This document shows positions 25,819 to 35,816 of a stretch of 64,000 nucleotides of DNA, in pieces. The position numbers and the translations under genes were made by a program. A model generated the notes under the pieces. It was not told the DNA's origin and did no database searches. It worked only from the letters and a program-made list of their open reading frames with translations. The DNA comes from Tangfeifania diversioriginum (lineage in GTDB: Bacteria > Bacteroidota > Bacteroidia > Bacteroidales > Prolixibacteraceae). The stretch lies in assembly GCF_900141875.1 (NCBI RefSeq), contig NZ_FQZE01000002.1:186001-250000 (forward strand), written 5' to 3'. How positions within the stretch are numbered: position 1 is the stretch's first letter; every line of letters starts with the position of its first letter.

Positions 25819-27258
25819 ATGTTATTTAATTCGCTGGTATTTTTTGTCTTTCTTATTGTAGTTTTTACGGTTTACTGGTTATTCAGAAACCAGTTGAAAC
25901 TGCAAAATGTAATTGTGCTGGTTAGCAGTTACGTTTTTTATGGCTGGTGGGACTGGCGTTTTCTTTCACTGATTGTTATCAGTTCTTTGGCCGATTATTT
26001 TATTGGAATTTGGCTGAGCCGAACGGAGGAGAAAACCAAACGTAAATTACTGCTGGCCCTAAGCATTCTTGTAAACATTGGCATTCTCGGTTTTTTTAAA
26101 TATTTCAACTTCTTTGTTGATTCGGCCACCGATTTGCTGAGCCAGTTCGGGTTTCAGGCCAACCCAACCAGCCTCCGCATAATTTTGCCGGTGGGAATCA
26201 GCTTTTACACGTTTCAGACGTTGAGTTACAGCATCGATATTTACCGGCGGCAGATTGAGCCAACCAAAGACATCATCGCCTTTTTTGCGTTTGTAAGCTT
26301 TTTTCCGCAGCTCGTGGCCGGTCCCATTGAGCGTGCCCGCAACCTGGTGCCGCAGTTTCTGAAGAAACGAACTTTCGATCAGGAAAATGCCAGCGACGGA
26401 ATCCGCCAGATGCTTTGGGGGTTTTTCAAGAAAATTGTAATTGCCGATAACGCCGCTGTGTATGCCAACGAAATTTTTGCAAACTACGGCGATCACACCG
26501 GCGGAACGTTACTTTTGGGAGCGGTACTTTTCGGGTTTCAGATTTACGGCGACTTTTCCGGGTATTCTGACATTGCAATTGGTACGGCGCGCCTGTTTGG
26601 TTTCAACCTGATGCAAAATTTTGCATTCCCCTATTTTTCGCGCGATATTGCCGAGTTCTGGCGGCGGTGGCATATTTCGCTGTCCACATGGTTTCGCGAT
26701 TATGTTTACATTCCCATAGGGGGAAGCCGCGTTTCACGCCTCAAGCAAATCCGGAATGTGTTTGTCATTTTTTTGGTGAGCGGGTTCTGGCACGGTGCCA
26801 ATTACACGTTCATAGCTTGGGGCGCTGCCCACGCACTGCTGTTTGTGCCGCTGCTGGTTTTCAACAAAAATCGCAGGTACACACAACATATCGAAAACCG
26901 CGAGCTATTGAGAAATCCGCAAATCATCCTGAAAATTTTTCTCACTTTTTTGCTGGTGACAGTGGCCTGGATATTTTTCAGGGCGCAAACAATAAGCGAG
27001 GCATTTGAATACATCATAAAAATGATTCAAACACTTTTTGAGTCTCCGGTAAAGAAATTTAATATTTCAGCGCAACCCGTATTTTTTGCAATTATTCTGA
27101 TGATAATTCTGGAATGGATAAACCGGAAAGAGAAACACGGCCTGCAAATTAAAAACTGGCCGGTTGTAGCAAGGTGGTCTGTTTATGTGTTTATTGCCCT
27201 GTTTATTTTTATGTACGGCAAATTCGAACAAACTGAATTTATTTATTTTGCATTCTGA
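25819..27258 (+). CDS. MBOAT O-acyltransferase, AlgI-like
   Basis: A 479-residue membrane-bound O-acyltransferase that passes acetyl groups across the membrane to modify a polysaccharide. Signatures include FYGWWDWRFL near 35, LPVGISFYTFQTLSYSID near 132, AEFWRRWHISLSTWFRDYV near 277 and SGFWHGANYTFIAWG near 318, which carries the catalytic His. About 11 transmembrane segments are expected. Its stop overlaps the next ATG (TGATG), and that gene encodes an SGNH-like partner. The pair resembles AlgI with AlgJ/X or DltB with DltD. Confidence 0.92.
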   Translation: MLFNSLVFFVFLIVVFTVYWLFRNQLKLQNVIVLVSSYVFYGWWDWRFLSLIVISSLADYFIGIWLSRTEEKTKRKLLLALSILVNIGILGFFKYFNFFVDSATDLLSQFGFQANPTSLRIILPVGISFYTFQTLSYSIDIYRRQIEPTKDIIAFFAFVSFFPQLVAGPIERARNLVPQFLKKRTFDQENASDGIRQMLWGFFKKIVIADNAAVYANEIFANYGDHTGGTLLLGAVLFGFQIYGDFSGYSDIAIGTARLFGFNLMQNFAFPYFSRDIAEFWRRWHISLSTWFRDYVYIPIGGSRVSRLKQIRNVFVIFLVSGFWHGANYTFIAWGAAHALLFVPLLVFNKNRRYTQHIENRELLRNPQIILKIFLTFLLVTVAWIFFRAQTISEAFEYIIKMIQTLFESPVKKFNISAQPVFFAIILMIILEWINRKEKHGLQIKNWPVVARWSVYVFIALFIFMYGKFEQTEFIYFAF

Positions 27259-28193
27259 TGACACGATTTCTTCTGAAAATAGCGCTCTTCTGGATTTTGC
27301 TGATTGGCCTGATTTACAGTGCGGCCAAAGTTGCCAGCCGTAATGCTGAACGTAAAGATTATTCCAATTACAATATTGAAGATAATGTGATTATTACGCC
27401 AAAGAATGAACATTTCGATTTTTTGATGCTGGGGCTTTCGCATGCACGGAATTTTTCGCGCCACCGCAACCATCAGCGTGTGGAAGAAATTTTGAACTGT
27501 AGATTTTTAAACTACGGGAAAGGTGGTGGAGATGGAAATATAGCCAACCAGTACGTTTTTTTAAACTATTTTTTGAGCCGCGGAAACACCACTAACCGCA
27601 TTTTTTACGTGTTGTCGATGCCCATGTTTTTTGCCGAGCGGCTGGACGAAAATGCGTTTACTTACCAGTATGAAAAACTCGATCCGCTGTTTTTTTATCA
27701 TGTTTTAACCGGTCCCGATGTAAATAAGGGTGAGAAATTATATACCTACGTCAGGAGCAAATTTGACAAGCACTGGCGCATGAAATATGGGCCTTGGAGT
27801 GCGAAAATAAGTGATAACGTACTGGAAAAATTCGATACTGCTCAAATAATAAATGGTTTTAAAAGAGCGTATGTCAACGGTTTGGAATTCGATACTTTTG
27901 AGAAAAACAAAAAATTGATGCGGAAAACTATTGATCTTGCTCAGAAAAAAGATATTGAAGTTACTTTTATCGTCACACCCTCAACTTTTGGCGAATGGCC
28001 GGGGCACGAACACGTGATGGAATTTATGAACGACCTGAAAAAAGAATTCGGCATTGAAGTGTATGATTTTTCAAGGGTGTATTTGCATCAGAATGAATAC
28101 TTTTACGACCATCACCATTTGAATTCGGATGGAGTGGTAAAATTTACAAAAGAATATTTGAAGCCAATTCTAAATAAGCAAAAGTCAAAGTAA
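27258..28193 (+). CDS. SGNH-like periplasmic acyltransferase partner of AlgI-like protein
   Basis: A 311-residue protein with an N-terminal membrane anchor (about 4-22) and an SGNH/DltD-like fold outside. The nucleophile is probably S61 in LMLGLSHARN; the Asp/His pair is D284 and H287 in FYDHHHLNSDG. These positions match the first and last blocks of SGNH hydrolases. Translational coupling to the MBOAT gene suggests it transfers acetyl groups delivered by that protein onto the cluster's glycan. The acceptor is unknown. Confidence 0.8.
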   Translation: MTRFLLKIALFWILLIGLIYSAAKVASRNAERKDYSNYNIEDNVIITPKNEHFDFLMLGLSHARNFSRHRNHQRVEEILNCRFLNYGKGGGDGNIANQYVFLNYFLSRGNTTNRIFYVLSMPMFFAERLDENAFTYQYEKLDPLFFYHVLTGPDVNKGEKLYTYVRSKFDKHWRMKYGPWSAKISDNVLEKFDTAQIINGFKRAYVNGLEFDTFEKNKKLMRKTIDLAQKKDIEVTFIVTPSTFGEWPGHEHVMEFMNDLKKEFGIEVYDFSRVYLHQNEYFYDHHHLNSDGVVKFTKEYLKPILNKQKSK

Positions 28194-28254
28194 TCATGAT
28201 TTATTATTTCTGAATGTTTTTGATAATTTAGAGTCTGCGATAAATTAATTTCTT

Positions 28255-29202
28255 ATGAAAAAGATCAGTATAATTGTTCCCTGTTTTAATGAAAAGGAGA
28301 ATTTATTCTATTTGAATCAGAAACTTCAGGAAGTATTTTTAAATCAACCAAAAGAAAAATACAGTTTCCGTATTGTCTTTATTAATGATGGGAGTTCCGA
28401 TGATACACTTTTGGAAATAAAGGAATTGAAAAGGCAATCTTCCAATATTGATTTTATTTCATTCTCAAGAAATTTTGGTCACCAGCAGGCAATAAAAGCA
28501 GGGATTGATTGTGTGGATGCAGATGCAATTATTACCATGGATGCCGACATGCAACATCCGCCACATTTAATTCCTGAGCTGATTGAAAAATGGGAAGAAG
28601 GATTTGATATAGTTAATTCCAAAAGATTCGACAGCAAGAACCAATCTTTTATGAAGAAATTAACCTCGAGAAGTTTTTATGCGCTGTTAAATAAACTAAG
28701 CTACGTAAAAATAGAATCGGGAACTGCAGATTTTAGATTATTAGACAAAAAAGTAATTGAACAGCTTAGAAATTTGAACGAGCAAAATTTGTTTTTCAGG
28801 GGAGTAATTCCCTGGTTAGGATTTAATCAATATACAATTGATTATTATCCGGATGAAAGGAGATTTGGAAAAACAAAATACACTGCCCAAAAAATGATTA
28901 GTCTTGCCATTACAGGAATAACATCTTTTAGCATCAAGCCTTTACGCATTTCTATATTCGTTGGATTGTTTCTTTCTGTTATTGCAATATTTTATATGCT
29001 TTATGCACTGTACATAGGATTTTTTACCGATAGAGCTATAGCAGGGTGGACTTCCGTTATCGTAAGCGTTTTGTTTATTGGCGGATTACAGTTGTTAATG
29101 CTGGGGATTTTAGGTGAGTATATCGGAAAAATTTTTATTGAAAATAAAAAGAGACCAAATTACATAATTGATCAAATCGATATCTTTGATGAAAATAAAT
29201 AA
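28255..29202 (+). CDS. GT2 glycosyltransferase, GtrB/ArnC/DPM-like
   Basis: A 315-residue polyprenyl-phosphate glycosyltransferase. The GT-A domain shows SIIVPCFNEKENL (5-17), a DxD-type MDADMQHPPHLIPEL near 97 and the RxxxG(F)GKTKY segment RRFGKTKYTAQK near 202. Two C-terminal hydrophobic hairpins (about 235-260 and 265-290) anchor it in the membrane. It would load a sugar onto undecaprenyl phosphate for the GT-C enzymes nearby. Codons are AT-richer than in the upstream genes. Confidence 0.9.
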   Translation: MKKISIIVPCFNEKENLFYLNQKLQEVFLNQPKEKYSFRIVFINDGSSDDTLLEIKELKRQSSNIDFISFSRNFGHQQAIKAGIDCVDADAIITMDADMQHPPHLIPELIEKWEEGFDIVNSKRFDSKNQSFMKKLTSRSFYALLNKLSYVKIESGTADFRLLDKKVIEQLRNLNEQNLFFRGVIPWLGFNQYTIDYYPDERRFGKTKYTAQKMISLAITGITSFSIKPLRISIFVGLFLSVIAIFYMLYALYIGFFTDRAIAGWTSVIVSVLFIGGLQLLMLGILGEYIGKIFIENKKRPNYIIDQIDIFDENK

Positions 29203-30814
29203 GAACCTTTTCAAAGCCCTTTTTTATTTAACAATAGTATTAAACCTTGTATTCGTTCTGCAAATTTTTGGCAGTTTAACTGAAAAGGAATTAAGTGTAT
29301 TTTTTAATTCCGATGCTTTATATCTGCCATCAATTTATAAAGATATTTTTATAGATAACTCCGGCTTTGCAGGATGGCACCTAAATGCTGCCCCAAACTT
29401 TTTCCCGGAGTGGCCTTTGTATTTCACAGTTCGCTATATTACTGGTGATTTTAAGATAGCAGGTGTTGTTTATTCACTTATTTATGTGCTGGCAGTAAAT
29501 GTTTTAACTGTGAGTGTAATTAAATATGTTTTTAAAAGAATTGATTACCGGCACCTTATTTTAATAAATATAGGGTTTGCTCTGTTTTTACATCAATACA
29601 TTCTGATGAATGTTTTTTACGAAACTGCATTCTTGTTTTTTGTTGGCTTTCATGGCGGGGCATATTTAATGGCACTGCTTTCTTTACTTCTTTTTCTTTT
29701 CTATTTACGCCGCGGAAAAGTAATTCATCTCGTACTACTTCTAATTATTGTTTTTTTGGGTGTATTATCCGACAGGCTATTAATCATGTATTATGTGGTT
29801 CCTTCTCTCCTCATATTATTTTTTATTCGAAATAATGAATTTAGGCTAAGGATCCTTTTCAGCAGCGCAGCTTCAATTTTAGCTGCATTTTTCGGAATGA
29901 TTCTTTATAATTTCATAAAAAACAGTGAATTCATTTATATCATTGGATTAGGGTACAAAAAATTTGACCTCGCAAAAATTACCCCGGCTTTTAATAATTA
30001 TTTGCAAACACTCACCGGCATGATTGAGGCAGGAGGTGTTGAATTAATAATTGTTGCTGTTTTTATTATTTCAATAATTGCAGGAACTGGTTTATCACTA
30101 AAAGCCATTTTTTGTAGTAAGGCAAAAATTGGCAATTTGTTTTTAGAAAAAGTGCTACTTGTTTTTATGACGGGTTATATAGTTATTGTGGCTTTAACTC
30201 CCGTTGTGCATGGCACTTTTTTAGGGCAAGGACATTTACGTTACAACTTTTCATCGTTTTATATTGCGATGAGTTTCTTTTTTGTGATACTTTTTCTTCT
30301 GGAAAGGAAAAAACCAAAGATTTCAGCTTTTGTAAGCATATTAACTTTAGCTTTAGTTGTTGCAGCCACTTTTTCAGCAATTAGAAATGAAAAAAATAAT
30401 GATACAATTAAAGGATTAATAAGTTTAAGCAACTATTACCCTGAGGAAGTAAAATTGATTGATGAAGTAGCTAAAGAACATGATCTCCAGTATGGAGTAG
30501 GGAATTACTGGTATGCAAAAAAAACTACAATGTTTTCAAAAGAAGATGTAAGGATATATACTGCTCTCGAAGATTTGCGTGCCTGGCTTCACGTTACCAA
30601 TGAAAATTGGTATTTCACAAATCGGAAAGGAAAATATGGTAATCCGCGATTCAATTTCGTTTTGTTGAATAATCTAAATCCGGAAGGTGAATTTTTTGAT
30701 AAACTCCATGAAAAATCGGATACGGTCCAAAACGGAAACATTGAAATTCTAATAACTCCTGAATTTGGTTATAAGAACTGGAAAAACCTTTATTTACTGA
30801 ACGAGGAAAATTGA
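29189..30814 (+). CDS. Polytopic membrane protein of glycan cluster, possible GT-C
   Basis: A 541-residue protein with about 11-12 hydrophobic segments and a C-terminal soluble domain (about 420-541). I do not recognise a named family. The overall shape, and the N-terminal loop with acidic residues after the first membrane span (FFNSDALYLPSIYKDIF), resemble GT-C enzymes. Start at 29189 (MKINKNLFK) is preferred over an in-frame ATG at 29168; it overlaps the GT2 gene by 14 bases, which implies coupling. It may use the sugar-lipid made by that GT2. Confidence 0.6.
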   Translation: MKINKNLFKALFYLTIVLNLVFVLQIFGSLTEKELSVFFNSDALYLPSIYKDIFIDNSGFAGWHLNAAPNFFPEWPLYFTVRYITGDFKIAGVVYSLIYVLAVNVLTVSVIKYVFKRIDYRHLILINIGFALFLHQYILMNVFYETAFLFFVGFHGGAYLMALLSLLLFLFYLRRGKVIHLVLLLIIVFLGVLSDRLLIMYYVVPSLLILFFIRNNEFRLRILFSSAASILAAFFGMILYNFIKNSEFIYIIGLGYKKFDLAKITPAFNNYLQTLTGMIEAGGVELIIVAVFIISIIAGTGLSLKAIFCSKAKIGNLFLEKVLLVFMTGYIVIVALTPVVHGTFLGQGHLRYNFSSFYIAMSFFFVILFLLERKKPKISAFVSILTLALVVAATFSAIRNEKNNDTIKGLISLSNYYPEEVKLIDEVAKEHDLQYGVGNYWYAKKTTMFSKEDVRIYTALEDLRAWLHVTNENWYFTNRKGKYGNPRFNFVLLNNLNPEGEFFDKLHEKSDTVQNGNIEILITPEFGYKNWKNLYLLNEEN

Positions 30815-30875
30815 AAGGATTAGTTAATTGTTATGTAAAAAAATTGGATAGTATTTGATAAGCTTATAAGTAAAA

Positions 30876-32354
30876 TCAATTTATTCTTTTGAAAATTTTA
30901 AACCTATCGTTTTCCCATATTAGTTCTAATTTATTGGTGTAGTGTTCAAGGTAGTTCTCAAACTGTTTGCTTTTTTTATCCTCAACTGTCAATATATAAT
31001 CAACTCCAACCTCTGAAAATTTTCTGTCAATTTCTTCCATGCTTTTCCCTATGCCAATACCAATAGATTGTCTTTCTGTGTATAAGGCTAATACTCTTGG
31101 TTTTATAAATGCGAATATTGAATTTTCATCTGTGTTTTTTTGTATGTAATGAAATGTCTCAATTGAATAACTTGTTTGTGGTCCGGCAAGAGTCTTTTTT
31201 TGAGATTTAATTACTGATGATATACCATTGTAATAATTTAAAATCAATAATACTGACAGAGCCATAGTCAAAAAAACATTTCTTTTGCTTGGATAATTTA
31301 ATTTAATCGACTTAAAACCAAATGCAATATAAATCAGAATGATTGGATACACCGGAAATAAATACCTGAAACCCTGAACAGCTGGAAAACCGAATATGAT
31401 TATTAAATAGGCAATAAAAATGTAATCTGCCACATCTGGTTTGTTTATTATTTTTTTGATAAACCCTAACAGAAACAAAGTGATGGTAATTGAACTTATT
31501 ATAACGTCATCTGAGAAATAATCTTTTATTAAAACAAAATAGTAACTATAATTTGATTTGATAGCTCCAGCAATATTGTCCAAATTAAATAAAGTTGAAA
31601 AAAAAGAATAGTGCTCAGTATCAGTGGGAAACATAATGTAGTTTGAGAGGATATAAAAAAATAGTATGGATCCCAAAATTATAAGAGGATCATGAAAACG
31701 GACAAATTTAAAATTCCTGTTTTTTAATGAGGACACTATTTTTTCAAAGAGAATTCCACAAATGATTAAAGCACCTATGCTCTTAATTAGCATCGAAATG
31801 CAAATTAATAACCCTAGTAAAATTGAAAACCTGATTTTTGTTTTTTCTGAATTAAATTTTTTCAGATAGAAATATATACCCAACAAAAAGAAAAACGCAA
31901 AAGGTATATCAGATACAATCGAAGATTTAAACCGCAATAGCCATGGATTATAAATGAAAGCTACTGCCATTAAAACTGAGATTAAATAACTAAAGTATAA
32001 GTTGAAAATTTTAACAAGGACAAATGATAAAGCCAACAGGAAAATTGAAATTAAAAATGAGAAAACTAATATATTGTTGCCAAAGAAATAATAAAGTGGG
32101 GCTAATATAAGTGGAAATCCAATGGGGTATGTAGGTGGTCCCAGGTAAGGATTTTGTTCATTAAAGATATACCCGGTTTCAGTTTGGCTTCGTCCTTCAC
32201 TTATACATTTTGCCTGGTTTATATATTGAGCAAAATCTCCACCCCAGTTATGACTACTTCGGACATTAATAAACAATACAGGCAAAAAAATCAACAGGAC
32301 AATTGCAGATTTATATATTTTATTTGTAGGTACACTCTCAAACGGCCTTATCAT
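30876..32354 (-). CDS. GT-C glycosyltransferase, PMT/ArnT-like
   Basis: A 492-residue membrane protein with about 12 hydrophobic segments. The first extracellular loop holds NWGGDFAQYINQAKCISEG (37-55) and PTYPIGFPLILAPLYYFFG (73-91), the acidic and aromatic pattern of PMT_2-type glycosyltransferases. The C-terminal 110 residues are soluble. It is AT-rich like the two genes before it. The sugar donor should be polyprenyl-linked. Confidence 0.75.
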   Translation of the reverse strand: MIRPFESVPTNKIYKSAIVLLIFLPVLFINVRSSHNWGGDFAQYINQAKCISEGRSQTETGYIFNEQNPYLGPPTYPIGFPLILAPLYYFFGNNILVFSFLISIFLLALSFVLVKIFNLYFSYLISVLMAVAFIYNPWLLRFKSSIVSDIPFAFFFLLGIYFYLKKFNSEKTKIRFSILLGLLICISMLIKSIGALIICGILFEKIVSSLKNRNFKFVRFHDPLIILGSILFFYILSNYIMFPTDTEHYSFFSTLFNLDNIAGAIKSNYSYYFVLIKDYFSDDVIISSITITLFLLGFIKKIINKPDVADYIFIAYLIIIFGFPAVQGFRYLFPVYPIILIYIAFGFKSIKLNYPSKRNVFLTMALSVLLILNYYNGISSVIKSQKKTLAGPQTSYSIETFHYIQKNTDENSIFAFIKPRVLALYTERQSIGIGIGKSMEEIDRKFSEVGVDYILTVEDKKSKQFENYLEHYTNKLELIWENDRFKIFKRIN

Positions 32355-32446
32355 TTTATTCGCATATTTGAAATTAAAAAATGCCTGTGAAAAGATTAGT
32401 GATATCAGACAATCCTATTTTTTATACTTATATCTTTCATTAAAAA

Positions 32447-34144
32447 CTACTTAAGGTATAAGGTGTTTATGATTCTTTTGAACTCAATATTTAAAGCAGA
32501 ATCATAAGGAATTTCATTTTTCAATGCCAGTTTGTTCACAAACTTATTCCACTCCTTGTCGCTGGTAATTCTGTTTTTGATCTCTTCCTCTTTTTGCTGA
32601 AGTTCAATTCCAATACGTTTCGAAGCCAGTTCTTTCAGGGCTTCATCCATTGTTTTTTCCACTCCTGTGGTAAATAATTTCAGGCTGTCAATTACCTGCG
32701 GATTTTGTTTAAGCGTGTTGATGTAGTTGTCACGGTAGCCTCTCCATAAGTCGCGCCTTCTTTTTTCAACTGGTGTTACCGCTTCATAGATTCCTTTTCT
32801 TGCCAAATAATAATCCGGAACTCGTACCATATCCCAATATTCGCTGGTAGGGTGAAGCCGAAGGAAGTTTTCCCAATAAGCCTCTTTGTTATTCCACCAA
32901 AAATGAATGGCTCCTTTGGTGTACTGCCTCATTTGAAAAGTGTTGTACCAAATAAGTACGATCAAAACAGCCGGGGCTGCATATTTCAGGAATTTTTTTT
33001 GTGAAGCTGCATCCAAAACCATTGCCAGCGGTAGTGCCATAATTCCGTAGGAATCGATAAACGCCCGGAGGCCGAATGCGCCGCCAAACCACCAGCTCCA
33101 CCAGCTCGACTGGACATAAATGTTTAGAATTGTAAAAATCAGTATGGGCCAAAATGCTTCTTTCATTCTTTTACGCAACAGGAAAATCCCCAAAAAAGCA
33201 ATGAGCATGATTGGCGTATAGACAAACCATCCTTTTTTATAGCTAAAAAGAATATCGATTATTTGGGGATTTCCCCAGAAAAAGGAGGCATCCTTGGTGC
33301 TGTAGGAGTAAAATATCCATTGTCCGGTTATTGTTTTCCAGTAAAAAAACTGCGGTGTCCAAACCAGAAAGAAAAGGATAATCATAATCAGCACAAAGTC
33401 GAATCGTTTAATGTAAAACCAAAGCCGGGCGGTAAAATCGCTCCAGGATTTCACGTCCCAAAGGAGTAAAATAAAAAATACCAGGATGTTGGAAGGTCGC
33501 ACCAATGCAATCAGTCCGAATAATGCCCCAACTGCTATGGCATTTTTTCGTGATGGCGATTCGTACCATTTGATTACCAGCCAGGTAAAAACAGTAATCA
33601 GTGCAAAATTGTAACAATGCGTCATGGCCGCTTCATAAGTAGCATAATAAGCCAGGTTGGTACCTGCCGCAACTGCCAGTAAAACGAGTGCCACAATCCA
33701 TTCTTTAAAATAGCGTTTAAGCAGCTTTCGTAAGAAAAATAATCCCAACAGAAGATAAAACGCCGCACTGAAGTTAAGCGCCATACTGTAGGGAAGAGAA
33801 TATCCATCCGCTTCAAAATTATTGTCGAGCAGACTGTAACCATGAGCCAGCAAGAAAAAAGGCGAGTACAACAGCGACATTCCGTAGGAAGTAACAATCA
33901 TTTTATTACCGTTCGGAAGTGTCACCGGCCACATTTCATCAAAAATCTGCGGATCATCGTCCAGAAATTTCAAGGTGAGATCGTTGTATATTATTGCGGC
34001 CGGCAGGTAGGAGTAGTAGGCCTTTACATCGTGCTCGATTACGGTTCCGCTTTGCCATTTATGATGACTGAAATTTACCAGCATCACCGCGGCCAAAATG
34101 AACCAGATAACTATTCGTGAAAAGCTGTTTTTAATTTTTTGCAT
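32447..34144 (-). CDS. Polytopic membrane protein, probable GT-C-like glycosyltransferase
   Basis: A 565-residue protein with 10-12 membrane spans in the first 400 residues. It then has a long soluble, charged C-terminus (LHPTSEYWDMVRVPDYYLARK, then coiled-coil-like KELASKRIGIELQQKEEEIK). The first loop IEHDVKAYYSYLPAAIIYND (37-56) resembles the acidic loop of GT-C enzymes. The family is not certain. Its start overlaps the preceding flippase-like gene by 14 bases, making it the last gene of a four-gene operon running from 36753. Confidence 0.6.
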   Translation of the reverse strand: MQKIKNSFSRIVIWFILAAVMLVNFSHHKWQSGTVIEHDVKAYYSYLPAAIIYNDLTLKFLDDDPQIFDEMWPVTLPNGNKMIVTSYGMSLLYSPFFLLAHGYSLLDNNFEADGYSLPYSMALNFSAAFYLLLGLFFLRKLLKRYFKEWIVALVLLAVAAGTNLAYYATYEAAMTHCYNFALITVFTWLVIKWYESPSRKNAIAVGALFGLIALVRPSNILVFFILLLWDVKSWSDFTARLWFYIKRFDFVLIMIILFFLVWTPQFFYWKTITGQWIFYSYSTKDASFFWGNPQIIDILFSYKKGWFVYTPIMLIAFLGIFLLRKRMKEAFWPILIFTILNIYVQSSWWSWWFGGAFGLRAFIDSYGIMALPLAMVLDAASQKKFLKYAAPAVLIVLIWYNTFQMRQYTKGAIHFWWNNKEAYWENFLRLHPTSEYWDMVRVPDYYLARKGIYEAVTPVEKRRRDLWRGYRDNYINTLKQNPQVIDSLKLFTTGVEKTMDEALKELASKRIGIELQQKEEEIKNRITSDKEWNKFVNKLALKNEIPYDSALNIEFKRIINTLYLK

Positions 34145-35033
34145 TGTCGGTTTTTGTTGAAATTCTTTTTAGAATCAATGCCAGAACGAATATAGCGATT
34201 TCTCCAAATAACATCCACAACCGGGTGACCAATGAAATGGTGGTTGCCGTTTCAATAGGCAAACCTCCCTGATGCAACCAGAATACCAGCACACCTTCAC
34301 GAATCCCAAGACCGCCCGGCGAGAATACGGCCAGAATCCCAAGTGTAACCGACAGCGGATATCCGGGCAGGTAAAGCAGTTGCAAAAAATCGGGCGACAA
34401 GGCACCAAGCAGCAACGCAAAACCGGTAATCCGGATAAGCCAGTCGAACAGAAAAAAGGGCAATAGTCGAATGAGTTCTCCAACCCGGATGACCGGCAAC
34501 TCAATGTTTTTTTTAAAGAGTTTATTGCTGATTTTCAATAAGTAGTCCTGCAGTGAGGGCACAAATAATATCAGGGTGAGTAACGCAAAACCTGCAATAA
34601 AAACGATGGCCCATTTTGCGGGTATCGGAATAAACAAAAATCCGGCGGCGCCAATGAGCAGGCCGGTCCAGATGGTAAGTATTTGAGTGTAAAACGAAAC
34701 GTACGAAGTGTCTTTCAGTTTCCAGGAATAGTTTTCGGAAATGTAGCCGGCGCGGCCCAATATTATCCAGAGTTTTCCGGGGATGTATTTTCCCAGTTCG
34801 GCCAGCCCAACCGATGTTACCCCACCGTGAAACGTCACCGGCAGGTTTTTAAATTTCAGGGTTTGTGTCCACACCCAACTTTTGGTCAGGTAGCCGGCGA
34901 TTAAAAAAACGACGGAACCTGCCATGAGTAAATAGTTGTTAATTTCAGGAACAATCAGGTAATCCGCCTTCCACAACGCATAAATCAGGAACAGCACCGA
35001 AATGTAAACGAAATATTTAGTCCACTTTTTCAT
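34131..35033 (-). CDS. Lysylphosphatidylglycerol synthase/AglD-like membrane protein
   Basis: A 300-residue protein with about 7-8 transmembrane segments of the LPG_synthase_TM (UPF0104) family. Landmarks are GLAELGKYIPGKLWIILGR (81-99) and FSPGGLGIREGVLVF near 245, both strongly conserved in this family. Members are linked to lipid flipping or glycan transfer. Here it lies between a GT-C-like gene and a sulfotransferase gene, so a role in moving the cluster's glycolipid is plausible but unproven. Confidence 0.82.
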   Translation of the reverse strand: MKKWTKYFVYISVLFLIYALWKADYLIVPEINNYLLMAGSVVFLIAGYLTKSWVWTQTLKFKNLPVTFHGGVTSVGLAELGKYIPGKLWIILGRAGYISENYSWKLKDTSYVSFYTQILTIWTGLLIGAAGFLFIPIPAKWAIVFIAGFALLTLILFVPSLQDYLLKISNKLFKKNIELPVIRVGELIRLLPFFLFDWLIRITGFALLLGALSPDFLQLLYLPGYPLSVTLGILAVFSPGGLGIREGVLVFWLHQGGLPIETATTISLVTRLWMLFGEIAIFVLALILKRISTKTDNAKN

Positions 35034-35036
35034 ATT

Positions 35037-35816
35037 CTACAAATCGTACTGGTATTTCACCAGCAAATCATTTCCTTCTTGTTTTAAATAGTCCAAATGT
35101 TTTTGCTGAACCGGCCATTTTTCGGCAATGTTTGTCTTCGACTGATTCGAAGGTTTGGCCAGCCAATGCAAATTTTCTTCATCTTCCATATTTTCACAAC
35201 CCACAAAATTCCGGATTTGGTTGAGCGACTGCAATGATTTTTCACCCGGCTTTACAAACAGATCCTCGAACCGGAAGTTGAGATATGCAAAATCGTTTTG
35301 ATAATCTTCAATTACCCGGTTTACATACATCCAGCGGGCCGCCAAAATCATTACCGGATCGTTGCTTTTGCGGATGTCTTTATCTACAAATTCAACCCAC
35401 CCCGGAATGTTGCGTGCAGTAAATCCTTTAATCCCGTTCCAAAATCCTTTATTCAGATGCGATTTAATGTACGTTAATGGGTGCCGGATGATATGGATTA
35501 CCTTCACTGTTTCCATTTCGGAAGCAATGGGTTTCATGCAGCCAAAAATCATGTTACTCGATTCTACATATTCTTTTCCGCTGAAGTTTGTTAAAATTTT
35601 CCGGCGGGTTTTTAAAAATTCGCCGGCCACAAATTGAGATGAAAGCCGGTGGGTAAGGTAATAGTTGGAGTACCATTTAAACCGGCGGGTGGGGTGTGGC
35701 TCGTGTAAACAAAGTACATTGTTGCAGGTTTGCGTGAGGTATTTGGCAAAAAACTGGGTGCCTGTCCGCCCGGTGGACAATATAAAGGTGACTGGAATTT
35801 TTTTAATGTCTTCCAT
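35037..35816 (-). CDS. Sulfotransferase family protein
   Basis: A 259-residue cytosolic sulfotransferase-like protein. The 5'-phosphosulfate loop is STGRTGTQFFAKYL (14-27), and the 3'-phosphate-binding segment is IHIIRHPLTYIKSHL near 117. It should transfer sulfate from PAPS to a hydroxyl or amino group, probably a sugar or lipid given the neighbours. It overlaps the upstream GT2 by 14 bases and is 3 bases from the flippase-like gene, so the four are one transcription unit. Confidence 0.85.
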   Translation of the reverse strand: MEDIKKIPVTFILSTGRTGTQFFAKYLTQTCNNVLCLHEPHPTRRFKWYSNYYLTHRLSSQFVAGEFLKTRRKILTNFSGKEYVESSNMIFGCMKPIASEMETVKVIHIIRHPLTYIKSHLNKGFWNGIKGFTARNIPGWVEFVDKDIRKSNDPVMILAARWMYVNRVIEDYQNDFAYLNFRFEDLFVKPGEKSLQSLNQIRNFVGCENMEDEENLHWLAKPSNQSKTNIAEKWPVQQKHLDYLKQEGNDLLVKYQYDL

